Source: Candidatus Villigracilis vicinus
GTDB lineage: Bacteria; Chloroflexota; Anaerolineae; Anaerolineales; Villigracilaceae
Direction of reading: 5' to 3'
NCBI GenBank assembly: GCA_016721315.1
Contig: JADKIL010000019.1
Location: 1-64,000, forward strand
Length of the DNA: 64,000 nt
Positions 51,989 to 59,459 of this stretch are shown here, piece by piece. The translations under genes and the position numbers were made by a program. The notes beneath the pieces were generated by a model. The model had not been told where the DNA came from. It saw only the letters and a program-made list of their open reading frames with translations, and ran no database searches. Position 1 is the stretch's first letter. Each line of letters starts with the position of its first letter.

Positions 51989-53149
51989 ATGCCGATCATT
52001 TCAGCAGTGGGAACCGCTCAGGCCTTGGATGGACGCGAAGCCGGGTTGCAGGCTACACATCAGGCATTGAACCGACTCGGGGCGAATGCTCCTGTTTTGG
52101 CGATGGTTATTTCATCGCATCAATATCAGCCGCGTGAAGTGTTAAATGGCGTATCCAGTTTGTTGGGTGATACACCTCTGATCGGATTTAGCTCGCCAGC
52201 AGGAATGACTCGTGAAGGCTACCATCCGCACTCGGTGGTGGTTGCCATTCTAAGCGGAGATTTTCAAGCAGAGACGCTCTGGCTGCCGGGGTATGCACAG
52301 TCTGGGCGTGAAACAGCTTCAAAGATCGAGCAGCATGTCTCGGCGCGGGTGGAGCGGCAGTCCGTTCTTTTTTTTGCAGATGGTTTCAATGGGGATGCTG
52401 AGCAATTTTGTAATTCGCTTTCCACCACGTTAGACGTCATGGGTGCGCTTTCAAGCGGTGACCTTCATACAGGGAATACCTATCAGATCAGCGGGAGTCA
52501 GACCGGCTCCGGCGGCATGGCGGCTGCTTTGTTGCGTGGCGGTATCCATATTGGAGTTGGTGCGGATCATGGTTGGGATCCGGTCGGGAATCAATTTCGT
52601 GTAACTCGTTCGCGCGGATTCTGGTTGCGCACACTGGATGGACGTCCCGCTTCTGAAGCATACGCGGCTTTGTTCGGTTACCCGGCGCGTGATTGGGCAT
52701 TTCCACCGCTCAGTTATCTAGCTCGCTTGTACCCGTTGGGCATAGAGCAAGGTGATGGAATGGTGCTTCGCGCTCCGATCCGTGTGGAAGCCGATGGAAG
52801 TTTTCGCATGAATGCCGTCATCCGTGATGGGGTGGATGCATTCCTCCTGGTGGGGAGCCGCGCCTCATGTGAACGAGCTGCAAAGACCGCTGCGCAACAA
52901 GCCTTGCTCAAGCTTGGCGACTCCAAACCCAAGCTTGCCCTCGTGCTGGTGGATACTGCCTGGCAAATGTTGCTCAAAGCTCAGCCCGGCGCAGAAGTCG
53001 CAGCAGTGCAGGAGATCTTAGGCGAGTCTGTCCCAATTATTGGTGGTTACACTTTGGGGCAGGTATTCAAACCTGAAGATGATGAGGTCAAACCAAAATT
53101 TTTAAACCAGCATATTCTGGTCATCATTTTCGGTGAACCGAAGGAATAA
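51989..53149 (+). CDS. FIST domain signal-transduction protein
   Basis: A 386-residue cytoplasmic protein made of FIST-N (about 25-215) and FIST-C (about 225-370) sensory domains. FIST proteins are thought to bind small ligands such as amino acids and often sit next to kinases or GGDEF proteins. Telling segments are SSHQYQPREVLNGVSSLLG, TPLIGFSSPAGMTREG, SGGMAAALLRGGIHIGVG and VPIIGGYTLGQVFKPED. It starts 3 bases after the kinase stop, with GAGGAG at the kinase's end as ribosome site. The two are thus one operon, and it probably feeds a signal to the kinase. Confidence 0.88.
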   Translation: MPIISAVGTAQALDGREAGLQATHQALNRLGANAPVLAMVISSHQYQPREVLNGVSSLLGDTPLIGFSSPAGMTREGYHPHSVVVAILSGDFQAETLWLPGYAQSGRETASKIEQHVSARVERQSVLFFADGFNGDAEQFCNSLSTTLDVMGALSSGDLHTGNTYQISGSQTGSGGMAAALLRGGIHIGVGADHGWDPVGNQFRVTRSRGFWLRTLDGRPASEAYAALFGYPARDWAFPPLSYLARLYPLGIEQGDGMVLRAPIRVEADGSFRMNAVIRDGVDAFLLVGSRASCERAAKTAAQQALLKLGDSKPKLALVLVDTAWQMLLKAQPGAEVAAVQEILGESVPIIGGYTLGQVFKPEDDEVKPKFLNQHILVIIFGEPKE

Positions 53150-53153
53150 TCTG

Positions 53154-53179
53154 AAACCGCAGGATGCCCTGCGGTTTTT
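53154..53179 (+). terminator. Rho-independent terminator after the FIST gene
   Basis: Stem AAACCGCAGG/CCTGCGGTTT with a 4-base loop runs into a T-run. It separates the kinase-FIST operon from the NACHT gene. Confidence 0.85.
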
Positions 53180-53288
53180 GTTTTCGCATAGCCATTAATA
53201 TTGGGGGATTTTTTTCGTTACCTTGCAAGATGGTAAACCCCTCACCTGTCAGATTATTGTATACTGAACTTATACATCGAGGCTGGCT

Positions 53289-55919
53289 ATGACTGGCAAA
53301 AAAATTTCATCAAAGAAAACAACCAGACAACAAAGTCCTGAGTTAGAAATTCAAGCGGGAGATGCAAGCGTCGCCGTTGGCGGCTCAATAACGGACAGCG
53401 CCATTATTCATGGGCAAACCATCGTGCTTGCAGACCGCTTCTGGCGTGACCTGCAACCTGCAATTCCAGCAGACACCATAAAACAGGCTACGGCTGCATA
53501 TCTCGCGTACCTTACCGATCGGCATTATTATCTTAGCCTTAAAGGTATGGGGGTTTCAGACCGGGTTCCGCTGAAACTAAAACTGCTTGATCTGTATGTG
53601 CCTCTTAAAGCACGTATGGAACTCCCGGAAGGGGAGACTTGGAAACGCGACTTGAGCCTTGCCGGGCGTGACGTTGCCGAATACGAAGACCCGTTGCATT
53701 TTGGCGACCCTGTTCCCTTGTTGAACGTCTTGAAGAATTATTCAGGGGTCATTGTATTGGGTGACCCAGGCGCAGGGAAGACCACCTTTGTAAAATATTT
53801 AGCAGTGCGATTGGCGCGCGGTGAAGGCGCCGATATGGGGTTAAAGGATTACCTGCCCATACTGCTTCCGCTTGCCGCATTTGCGAACGCACTACAGAAT
53901 AAAGATACACGCCTGGATGATTTTATTGCCGAGTATTTTTCGGCGATTGGATCAGACCTGCCGATCGGACCCATGCTGGGGGAGGCACTTAAAGCCGGGC
54001 GCGCGCTCATCCTTTTGGATGGTTTGGATGAAGTCCGTGACCTGAACTTGCGTAACACCGTTGTTGAACGCGTGGTGGATTTTTATACTTTCCACCGTCA
54101 CCAAGGTAATAAGTTCGTGCTCACCAGCCGGGTGATCGGGTATCGTGCCGTGCGTCCATCTGCAGAAAACCTGGCTGAATGCACCATCGTGGACTTTGAC
54201 GACGATGAGATCGAAGGTTTTGTCACCCGTTGGACAAGTGCGCTAGAAAAGCAGGCACAGGGGCATACCTCGGTTGCGCAGGCAGATGCCGAAGCCGACC
54301 GCCGCGAATTGTTGGATGCCATCAATCACAACCCGGGCGTGCGGCAGTTAGCTTCCACCCCCCTTTTGCTGACAATCCTGGCTTTGATGAAACGCCAGGG
54401 TGTTACTCTACCTGAACGGCGCGTTCAACTTTATGACCAATACGTCTCGACCTTGCTTTCAACCTGGAATCGTGCCCGTAGCATAAGCGGACGTGCCCCA
54501 GGGCGAGACATCGACGAAATCCAGACCGTGCGTATCCTTGCACCGCTTGCATTGTGGATGCACGAAGTCAGCCCGGGGGTGGGTTTGGTAGGGCGTGAGG
54601 ATATGCGCCGCAAGCTGGAGGAACTCTTTCACGAGCGCGGCGAAAGCTCACCACATCAGGCATCCCGTCAATTCATGTTGGATGTGCGCGAACATGCTGC
54701 CTTGCTTCTTGAACGTGGACCTGGGGAATATGGGTTCATCCATCTTACATTTGAAGAATACCTTGCCGCGGTTGCATTGGCTTTCATGGGGCAGGGCGAT
54801 TCAAAACCCATCATTGACACCTTATCTCGTCATGTCGGCGAGCAAGCCTGGCGCGAAGTTACACTATTGACCATTGGGTATTTGGGCATTCGTCAACAAC
54901 TGCCAAAGATCGCTGGTGAGGTTGTCGAGGCGTTGGTGGATGCGCAGCCCGGACCCGCAGGTGAAGCGGTTGTTTTGGCTGGTGATGCCGTGCTTGATAC
55001 GTGGCCCAATGGTGTGCCTCCACGCAGCCGTGACCATGTCATCGACGCCTTGGTGACTGCCATGCAAGACGAGGGCATTCGCCCTGAATTGCGGCGGCAT
55101 GCGGGGATCTTGCTGGGGCGACTTGGCTGGAGACCAGGCGACTTGGATCGGTTCGTGGAAGTTCCGTCTGATGAGTATCAAGCCGGAGTTAGGAAAGAGC
55201 CGAAGCGTATTCCGCATAACTATTTTGTCGCGCGGTATCCCGTCACCAATATTCAGTTCGCACGCTTCGTCAAAGAGGATGGTTACCAGAACCGGGAGTT
55301 CTGGAGTGACCTTGGCTGGGAATGGCGTACCGGCAAATATGACCAACGCACTATGGAAGGGGTTGAGCGCGACTGGCTGGAGCATCGCCCGCTTGCCAAA
55401 CGTAACATGCCGTATTATTGGCACAACATCGAGTTGAGCAACCCGATCGTACCAGTGGTGGGGGTATGCTGGTTCGAGGCTGAAGCTTATTGCAAATGGC
55501 TCTCGAAGAAGATCGTGGCAGTGCCAGATGGGTATTATGTGCGTTTGCTGACCACCGATGAATGGGAGCGCGCTGCACGCGGTACTGACGGGCGCGAATA
55601 TCCGTGGGGTGATGGCTTCAACAAAGCCGCCGCCAATACATGGGATAGCGATAGCACCGGTTCGGGATTGGGCGGTACCACCGCAGTAGTAACCTTCCCG
55701 CAAGGTGCCAGCCCTACAGATACCTGGGATATGAGCGGAAATGTCTGGGAGTGGACTGGCTCCTGGTATGACGAAGATAAAAAATACCGCATCGTTCGCG
55801 GCGGCTCTTGGATCGGCTATCAATGGTTCGCCCGTTCATCTTTCTGCAACTGGTCGATCCCATTGATGTTCAATGACGACCTTGGCTTTCGCGTTGCGAT
55901 CGCGCCAAAAGATTCATAG
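53289..55919 (+). CDS. NACHT ATPase with C-terminal FGE-sulfatase-fold domain (candidate conflict/defence protein)
   Basis: An 876-residue cytoplasmic STAND-type NTPase. Order: a Gly-rich N-terminal motif GDASVAVGGSITDS (24-37); a helical segment (55-140); the NACHT ATPase with Walker A GDPGAGKTT (158-166) and Walker B ALILLDGLDEV (about 239-249); helical winged and HEAT-like parts (about 350-620); and an FGE-sulfatase domain (about 625-873: YPVTNIQFARFVKE, MSGNVWEWTGSW, RGGSW at 837). The two cysteines of catalytic FGE after RGGSW are not at their places (RGGSWIGYQWFARSSFCNW), so this domain is more likely a C-lectin-fold sensor. No classical toxin domain is visible. The small gene 8 bases downstream shares the N-terminal motif. 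NACHT proteins often act in anti-phage immunity, but this architecture is not proof of it. Confidence 0.85.
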   Translation: MTGKKISSKKTTRQQSPELEIQAGDASVAVGGSITDSAIIHGQTIVLADRFWRDLQPAIPADTIKQATAAYLAYLTDRHYYLSLKGMGVSDRVPLKLKLLDLYVPLKARMELPEGETWKRDLSLAGRDVAEYEDPLHFGDPVPLLNVLKNYSGVIVLGDPGAGKTTFVKYLAVRLARGEGADMGLKDYLPILLPLAAFANALQNKDTRLDDFIAEYFSAIGSDLPIGPMLGEALKAGRALILLDGLDEVRDLNLRNTVVERVVDFYTFHRHQGNKFVLTSRVIGYRAVRPSAENLAECTIVDFDDDEIEGFVTRWTSALEKQAQGHTSVAQADAEADRRELLDAINHNPGVRQLASTPLLLTILALMKRQGVTLPERRVQLYDQYVSTLLSTWNRARSISGRAPGRDIDEIQTVRILAPLALWMHEVSPGVGLVGREDMRRKLEELFHERGESSPHQASRQFMLDVREHAALLLERGPGEYGFIHLTFEEYLAAVALAFMGQGDSKPIIDTLSRHVGEQAWREVTLLTIGYLGIRQQLPKIAGEVVEALVDAQPGPAGEAVVLAGDAVLDTWPNGVPPRSRDHVIDALVTAMQDEGIRPELRRHAGILLGRLGWRPGDLDRFVEVPSDEYQAGVRKEPKRIPHNYFVARYPVTNIQFARFVKEDGYQNREFWSDLGWEWRTGKYDQRTMEGVERDWLEHRPLAKRNMPYYWHNIELSNPIVPVVGVCWFEAEAYCKWLSKKIVAVPDGYYVRLLTTDEWERAARGTDGREYPWGDGFNKAAANTWDSDSTGSGLGGTTAVVTFPQGASPTDTWDMSGNVWEWTGSWYDEDKKYRIVRGGSWIGYQWFARSSFCNWSIPLMFNDDLGFRVAIAPKDS

Positions 55920-55927
55920 GAGAGTAT

Positions 55928-56341
55928 ATGACAGGCAGATCAAAAAGCACCAGAATAAGCGGAGGGGATCATAGTGTTGTCGTGGGCAACCAGATCAATA
56001 ACACGAACATTGTCATTGGAGGGAGTGGCAACGCCTCAAGTACCACGATAAACCTCCCGGCGATCTTCGACAGACTTTATGAAAAGCTGCAGGATAACAA
56101 GGCGATCCCTCCTCAGGAAATGGCAGATATAAAGGCAGAACTGCAAGATGCTCAGCAGGAATTGGAAAAGCCCGAGCCAGATGAGTCTTTTCTTGCACGG
56201 CGCTTCCGAAACGTTAAACGCATGGCTCCCGAGATCGTGGAAGTGGCGTTCGAAACGCTGAAAAATCCCATCAGTGGTGTATCTGAGGTCATAAAAAAGG
56301 TTGCGCAAAAAATGACTGAAGATGCAGGCCCAAAAGAGTAA
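55928..56341 (+). CDS. Small Gly-rich-motif protein, partner of the NACHT-FGE protein
   Basis: A 137-residue soluble protein of unknown function. Residues 11-36 form a short beta-type Gly/Asn-rich element, GGDHSVVVGNQINNTNIVIG. It parallels the NACHT N-terminus (GDASVAVGGSITDSAIIHG) at matching spacing, and both proteins begin MTG followed by basic residues. A charged helical region comes next (about 45-95), then a helical C-terminus with LKNPISGVSEVIKKVAQKM. The gene has a good AGGAGA ribosome site and lies 8 bases after the NACHT gene, before a terminator. It might be an adaptor, regulator or effector of the NACHT protein; this is inferred from the shared motif and the operon. Confidence 0.75.
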   Translation: MTGRSKSTRISGGDHSVVVGNQINNTNIVIGGSGNASSTTINLPAIFDRLYEKLQDNKAIPPQEMADIKAELQDAQQELEKPEPDESFLARRFRNVKRMAPEIVEVAFETLKNPISGVSEVIKKVAQKMTEDAGPKE

Positions 56342-56345
56342 AATG

Positions 56346-56378
56346 AACTGGCGGAGACCCTCCGCCAGTTTTATTTTG
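56346..56378 (+). terminator. Rho-independent terminator of the NACHT operon
   Basis: A perfect 11-bp stem AACTGGCGGAG/CTCCGCCAGTT with a 3-base loop, then a T-rich tail. It overlaps the upstream region of the following lipoprotein gene. Confidence 0.85.
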
Positions 56379-56389
56379 AAAGGATGAAA

Positions 56390-57103
56390 ATGAAGCGTAT
56401 ATTTCTTCCCATTTTCGTTTTGACTCTCATCGCCTGCTCCGCACCTGTGGACGTGCCTCCGCCTCCTACCTCTATTTTTTCTGCTACGCCGCTGCCAACC
56501 TATTCCACATTGATAGCTATTCCTGCCACCTCCATCCCGGCAACAACACCCACAGTGGGCTTGAATGAAGTCCCGGCTTTGCTCACTTCCATTCCTGAAA
56601 ATTACAATCCCACCTTTTGCCAGGATACCCGTGCTTTGCAGCTGGTAAGTCTCTTGCAAACTTCCATTAAGTCCCGTAATGGAGAATTGCTTGCATCTCT
56701 AGTCAGCCCGACCAGTGGAGTGGGAGTTCGTTATCTGCGTGGGGGTAATGTAGTTACTTATTTCGACAATATCAAGTTCATTTTTGAAACCACCTATCAG
56801 GCAGATTGGGGACCAGGCATTGGTAGTGGGGAACCGGTGAAAGGCTCATTTCAGGATGTCGTATTGCCCTCACTTGAAAAAGTATTTGAAGCTAATGCTG
56901 TTGTCACATGCAATGAACTAAGAACAGGCGGTGTAACTTATCTTGCGGAGTGGCCCTACAATGGCATGGAGTATTACTCTATCCATTTCCCGGGCACCGA
57001 CCAAAATGGCGGCTTGGATTGGGAAACCTGGGCGGTTGGCATGGTTCGTGAAGAAGGCAAACCCATGCTTGCTGCGCTTGTCCATTTTGTCTGGGAGCCC
57101 TAG
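56390..57103 (+). CDS. Lipoprotein of unknown function
   Basis: A 237-residue secreted lipoprotein. The signal peptide MKRIFLPIFVLTLIAC ends in a lipobox with Cys 16. A Pro/Thr/Ser-rich stalk (about 17-65) follows, then a folded domain with ALQLVSLLQTSIKSRNGELLASLV, SGVGVRYLRGGNVV and two Cys. I do not recognise the domain; the middle part has the look of small bacterial SnoaL/NTF2-like or secreted binding domains, without a firm match. ATG 56390 is preferred: AAAGGA lies five bases upstream and overlaps the earlier in-frame ATG at 56384. It follows the NACHT terminator and ends before another one, so it is a single-gene unit. Confidence 0.75.
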   Translation: MKRIFLPIFVLTLIACSAPVDVPPPPTSIFSATPLPTYSTLIAIPATSIPATTPTVGLNEVPALLTSIPENYNPTFCQDTRALQLVSLLQTSIKSRNGELLASLVSPTSGVGVRYLRGGNVVTYFDNIKFIFETTYQADWGPGIGSGEPVKGSFQDVVLPSLEKVFEANAVVTCNELRTGGVTYLAEWPYNGMEYYSIHFPGTDQNGGLDWETWAVGMVREEGKPMLAALVHFVWEP

Positions 57104-57128
57104 CTCTTCTTTTTGTACAGCAAAGTGG

Positions 57129-57164
57129 GTCCCCTTTTCTGACTTCCGAAAAGGGGACTTTTTT
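57129..57164 (+). terminator. Rho-independent terminator after the lipoprotein gene
   Basis: An 11-bp stem (57129-57139 with 57148-57158, core GTCCCCTTTT) followed by six T. Confidence 0.85.
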
Positions 57165-57205
57165 GTTTGTAAGAAAACATCCGTTGCGCTCTTCTATAAA
57201 ATATA

Positions 57206-57227
57206 TTATTGCAAAAAGTTGCAATAA
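57206..57227 (+). promoter_or_regulatory. Palindromic operator before the Fur-family gene
   Basis: A perfect inverted repeat TTATTGCAA-N4-TTGCAATAA lies directly before the AAGGAGA ribosome site and just after an AT-rich promoter-like stretch. TTGCAA repeats resemble the sites of nickel-responsive Fur-family regulators (Nur), though the spacer is 4 rather than the 5 bases I recall for Nur. Autoregulation and metal control of cbiMQO are inferred. Confidence 0.65.
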
Positions 57228-57235
57228 GGAGAAAT

Positions 57236-57655
57236 ATGTCCTGTGCCAATGAATATTCCCCTCAACTGCGCGCCCGCGGCTACCGAATGACTCCCCAGCG
57301 GCTGGCGATTCTGCATGTGCTTCATCATTCACGGGGACATATGTCACCGGTTGAAGTTTACGAGCAGGCTCGCCATGAATTGCCCGGTCTAACCGAAACC
57401 ACGGTTTACCGAACTCTCGAATTCCTTGCCGAGAATGGTCTGGCGCGCCCGGCATTGACGGGGAACGGGCACCTTGTTTACGAACTTGCGCGGCATGAGC
57501 ACCATCACCTCATTTGCCGCACTTGTGGGAATGAAATGGAGGTGGAGCACGAACTTATTAAGTCTATGTATCAAACTCTTGAAACTGCGAGTGGCTATAA
57601 ACTAACCGATAGCCACCTTACATTTTTTGGTTTATGTCCGAATTGTCAATCATAA
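57236..57655 (+). CDS. Fur-family metal-responsive transcriptional regulator
   Basis: A 139-residue regulator. The winged-helix DNA-binding part has YRMTPQRLAILHVLHHSRGH and LTETTVYRTLEFLAENGLA. The metal and dimerisation part has ARHEHHHLICRTCG and a C-terminal CPNC, so both CxxC zinc pairs are present. ATG 57236 has an AAGGAGA ribosome site. It lies 15 bases before cbiM and behind a palindromic operator. It is therefore likely to be a nickel, cobalt or zinc sensor that represses itself and the transporter. Which metal it senses cannot be read from sequence. Confidence 0.88.
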   Translation: MSCANEYSPQLRARGYRMTPQRLAILHVLHHSRGHMSPVEVYEQARHELPGLTETTVYRTLEFLAENGLARPALTGNGHLVYELARHEHHHLICRTCGNEMEVEHELIKSMYQTLETASGYKLTDSHLTFFGLCPNCQS

Positions 57656-57670
57656 AAAGGAGAGAACACT

Positions 57671-58609
57671 ATGTTTTATTCCCCCGTACCTTTACACATC
57701 CCCGACGGTTTTCTCAGCCTGATCGTTTCGGTCATTTGCTGGGTGATCACTGCCTTGGTGATCGGCGCTGCCATCTCACGTACGAACCGGTCTTTGGGCG
57801 AGAAACAGATTCCGCTTATGGGTGTAATGGCAGCCTTTATTTTTGCCGCCCAAATGATCAACTTCCCAGTCGCGGGCGGTACATCTGGTCACTTATTAGG
57901 CGGAGCGTTGGCGGCGATCGTGCTTGGTCCTTGGGCTGCCATGCTGGTGATGACTTCTGTCATTGCGGTACAGGCATTACTCTTTCAGGATGGTGGACTG
58001 CTTGTGATGGGCGCTAACATCATGAACATGGGGCTTGTGACTGCTGCCATCGGGTATGGACTTTATCGTTCTGTGGCTGGGCGATCGCGTACTGTCAAGC
58101 TTGGTGTGGCAGGTTTTGCCGCCTGGCTTTCGGTGATGGCAGGTGCTCTATTGACTGCTCTACAACTTTGGTTGAGTGGGACTTCTCAATTGAGTATTGT
58201 CATCCCTGCCATGTTGGGTGTGCATACATTGATCGGGCTTGGTGAAGCCTTGATCACAGTTTCAGCATTGGCATTCATCATTCAGACCCGCCCCGACCTG
58301 TTGGGTGAGGGGTCTGAATCGGCAAAAGCCAGCCAGAATTGGGTCTATGTTGGCGGTATCATTTCTCTGGTGGTTGTGCTGCTTTCACCGCTGGCTTCCG
58401 CCGACCCGGATGGCTTGGAGCGTGTCGCCATCAATATGGGCTTTATCGATGCAGGGCAGTCTTCTCCATTCCAAATCATTCCTGATTACACCATTCCATT
58501 CCTGGGTGAAACTGCCTTATCTACAATTATGGCTGGAGTGGTGGGTGTGATCGTAGTTGCCGCCATTATTATGCTTGTCGGTCGAGGAATGAAGGCGAAG
58601 TCTTCATAA
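57671..58609 (+). CDS. cbiM: CbiM/NikM-type ECF metal transporter component with PDGLE-type C-terminus
   Basis: A 312-residue membrane protein, the substrate-binding part of an energy-coupling-factor cobalt or nickel importer. HIPDGFLS, GGTSGHLLGG (metal-ligand His), MGANIMNMGLV and the CbiM-wide pattern INFPVAGGTSGH are present. The last 80 residues (LLSPLASADPDGLERVAI and a final helix) match the PDGLE domain that replaces a separate CbiN. In known CbiM/NikM the protein starts Met-His and its N-terminus helps bind the metal. Here seven residues (FYSPVPL) intervene before the His and no alternative start exists. AAGGAGAG precedes the ATG. Confidence 0.9.
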   Translation: MFYSPVPLHIPDGFLSLIVSVICWVITALVIGAAISRTNRSLGEKQIPLMGVMAAFIFAAQMINFPVAGGTSGHLLGGALAAIVLGPWAAMLVMTSVIAVQALLFQDGGLLVMGANIMNMGLVTAAIGYGLYRSVAGRSRTVKLGVAGFAAWLSVMAGALLTALQLWLSGTSQLSIVIPAMLGVHTLIGLGEALITVSALAFIIQTRPDLLGEGSESAKASQNWVYVGGIISLVVVLLSPLASADPDGLERVAINMGFIDAGQSSPFQIIPDYTIPFLGETALSTIMAGVVGVIVVAAIIMLVGRGMKAKSS

Positions 58610-58623
58610 GTAGACATAGAATC

Positions 58624-58654
58624 GAGGTGCGTAAATTTATAATTTATGCACCTC
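58624..58654 (+). other. Hairpin between cbiM and cbiQ
   Basis: A 13-pair stem (58624-58636 with 58642-58654, one G-T pair) and a 5-base loop, without a T-run. It could set relative expression by mRNA stabilisation or partial attenuation inside the operon. Confidence 0.5.
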
Positions 58655-58667
58655 TGAATAGGTTCAC

Positions 58668-59459
58668 ATGCACTTTGATGCTTTTGATCGGTATCACGAA
58701 AAAGAAAGTTTTTTTCACCGCCTCGATCCGCGGGTAAAGACGCTTGCAACGGTGGTATTTATCGTCTCGAATGCCTTGCTACCGGATGGCGCCTGGCTGG
58801 CATTTGTTTTTGCCTGGCTATTTCTACTTGGCTGTAATCTTCTTTCAAAACTTGGGTTTGGCTATACCCTTAAGCGTTCCATCATTGCATTGCCATTCGC
58901 TTTGATCGCGATCACGGTTTTATTTTCCATTCCTGGTGAGGCATTGTTATCGTTTCGGTTTTTGATGCGTGATCTGACCATCACGGATGCCGGTTTATTG
59001 CGCTTCGTCAGTATCCTGATCCGTTCCTGGCTCTCAGTGCAGATGGCGATCCTGCTGGTAGCCACAACGCGCTTCCCGGATCTGATCCATGCTTTGGAGC
59101 ATCTGCGTGTGCCTGCGATCCTGACCACCATTATTGCATTTCTTTATCGGTATCTCTTCGTGCTGACAGATGAGGTCTTCCGCCTGCTGCGGGCGAGGGA
59201 AGCCCGTTCGGCGGCAGTGACAGGTTCGAGATCCGGTGGAGGCGTGTTGTGGCGGGCGAAGGTGGCGGGGAATATGGCGGGACAGTTATTCCTGCGCAGC
59301 TACGAACGTAGTGACCGTATCTACAATGCGATGGTTGCACGTGGATACTCCGGTCATCTTTATACGTTGAATGCGCATGAGATGAAATCTACAGATTATT
59401 TTGCAACAGCGTTCGCGGTTGCTGTTATTTTTGTAATACAGATCATTGGAAGGTTCTAA
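58668..59459 (+). CDS. cbiQ: CbiQ/EcfT transmembrane component of the metal transporter
   Basis: A 263-residue membrane protein of the CbiQ family that couples the ATPase to CbiM. HRLDPRVKTLATVVFIVSN near the N-terminus, and the coupling-helix motifs LRVPAILTTIIAFLYRYLFV and LLRAREARS with its ARxxR-like core, are typical. About five membrane segments. Its stop and the start of cbiO overlap (TAATG). Confidence 0.9.
   Translation: MHFDAFDRYHEKESFFHRLDPRVKTLATVVFIVSNALLPDGAWLAFVFAWLFLLGCNLLSKLGFGYTLKRSIIALPFALIAITVLFSIPGEALLSFRFLMRDLTITDAGLLRFVSILIRSWLSVQMAILLVATTRFPDLIHALEHLRVPAILTTIIAFLYRYLFVLTDEVFRLLRAREARSAAVTGSRSGGGVLWRAKVAGNMAGQLFLRSYERSDRIYNAMVARGYSGHLYTLNAHEMKSTDYFATAFAVAVIFVIQIIGRF

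Noticed and set aside
54864..55823. A 319-residue open frame antisense to the NACHT-FGE gene
   Set aside because: Opposite the clearly conserved FGE-fold domain; no ribosome site or motif.
53289..56341. A diversity-generating retroelement acting on the FGE-fold domain
   Set aside because: No reverse transcriptase, accessory gene or template repeat is present in the window.
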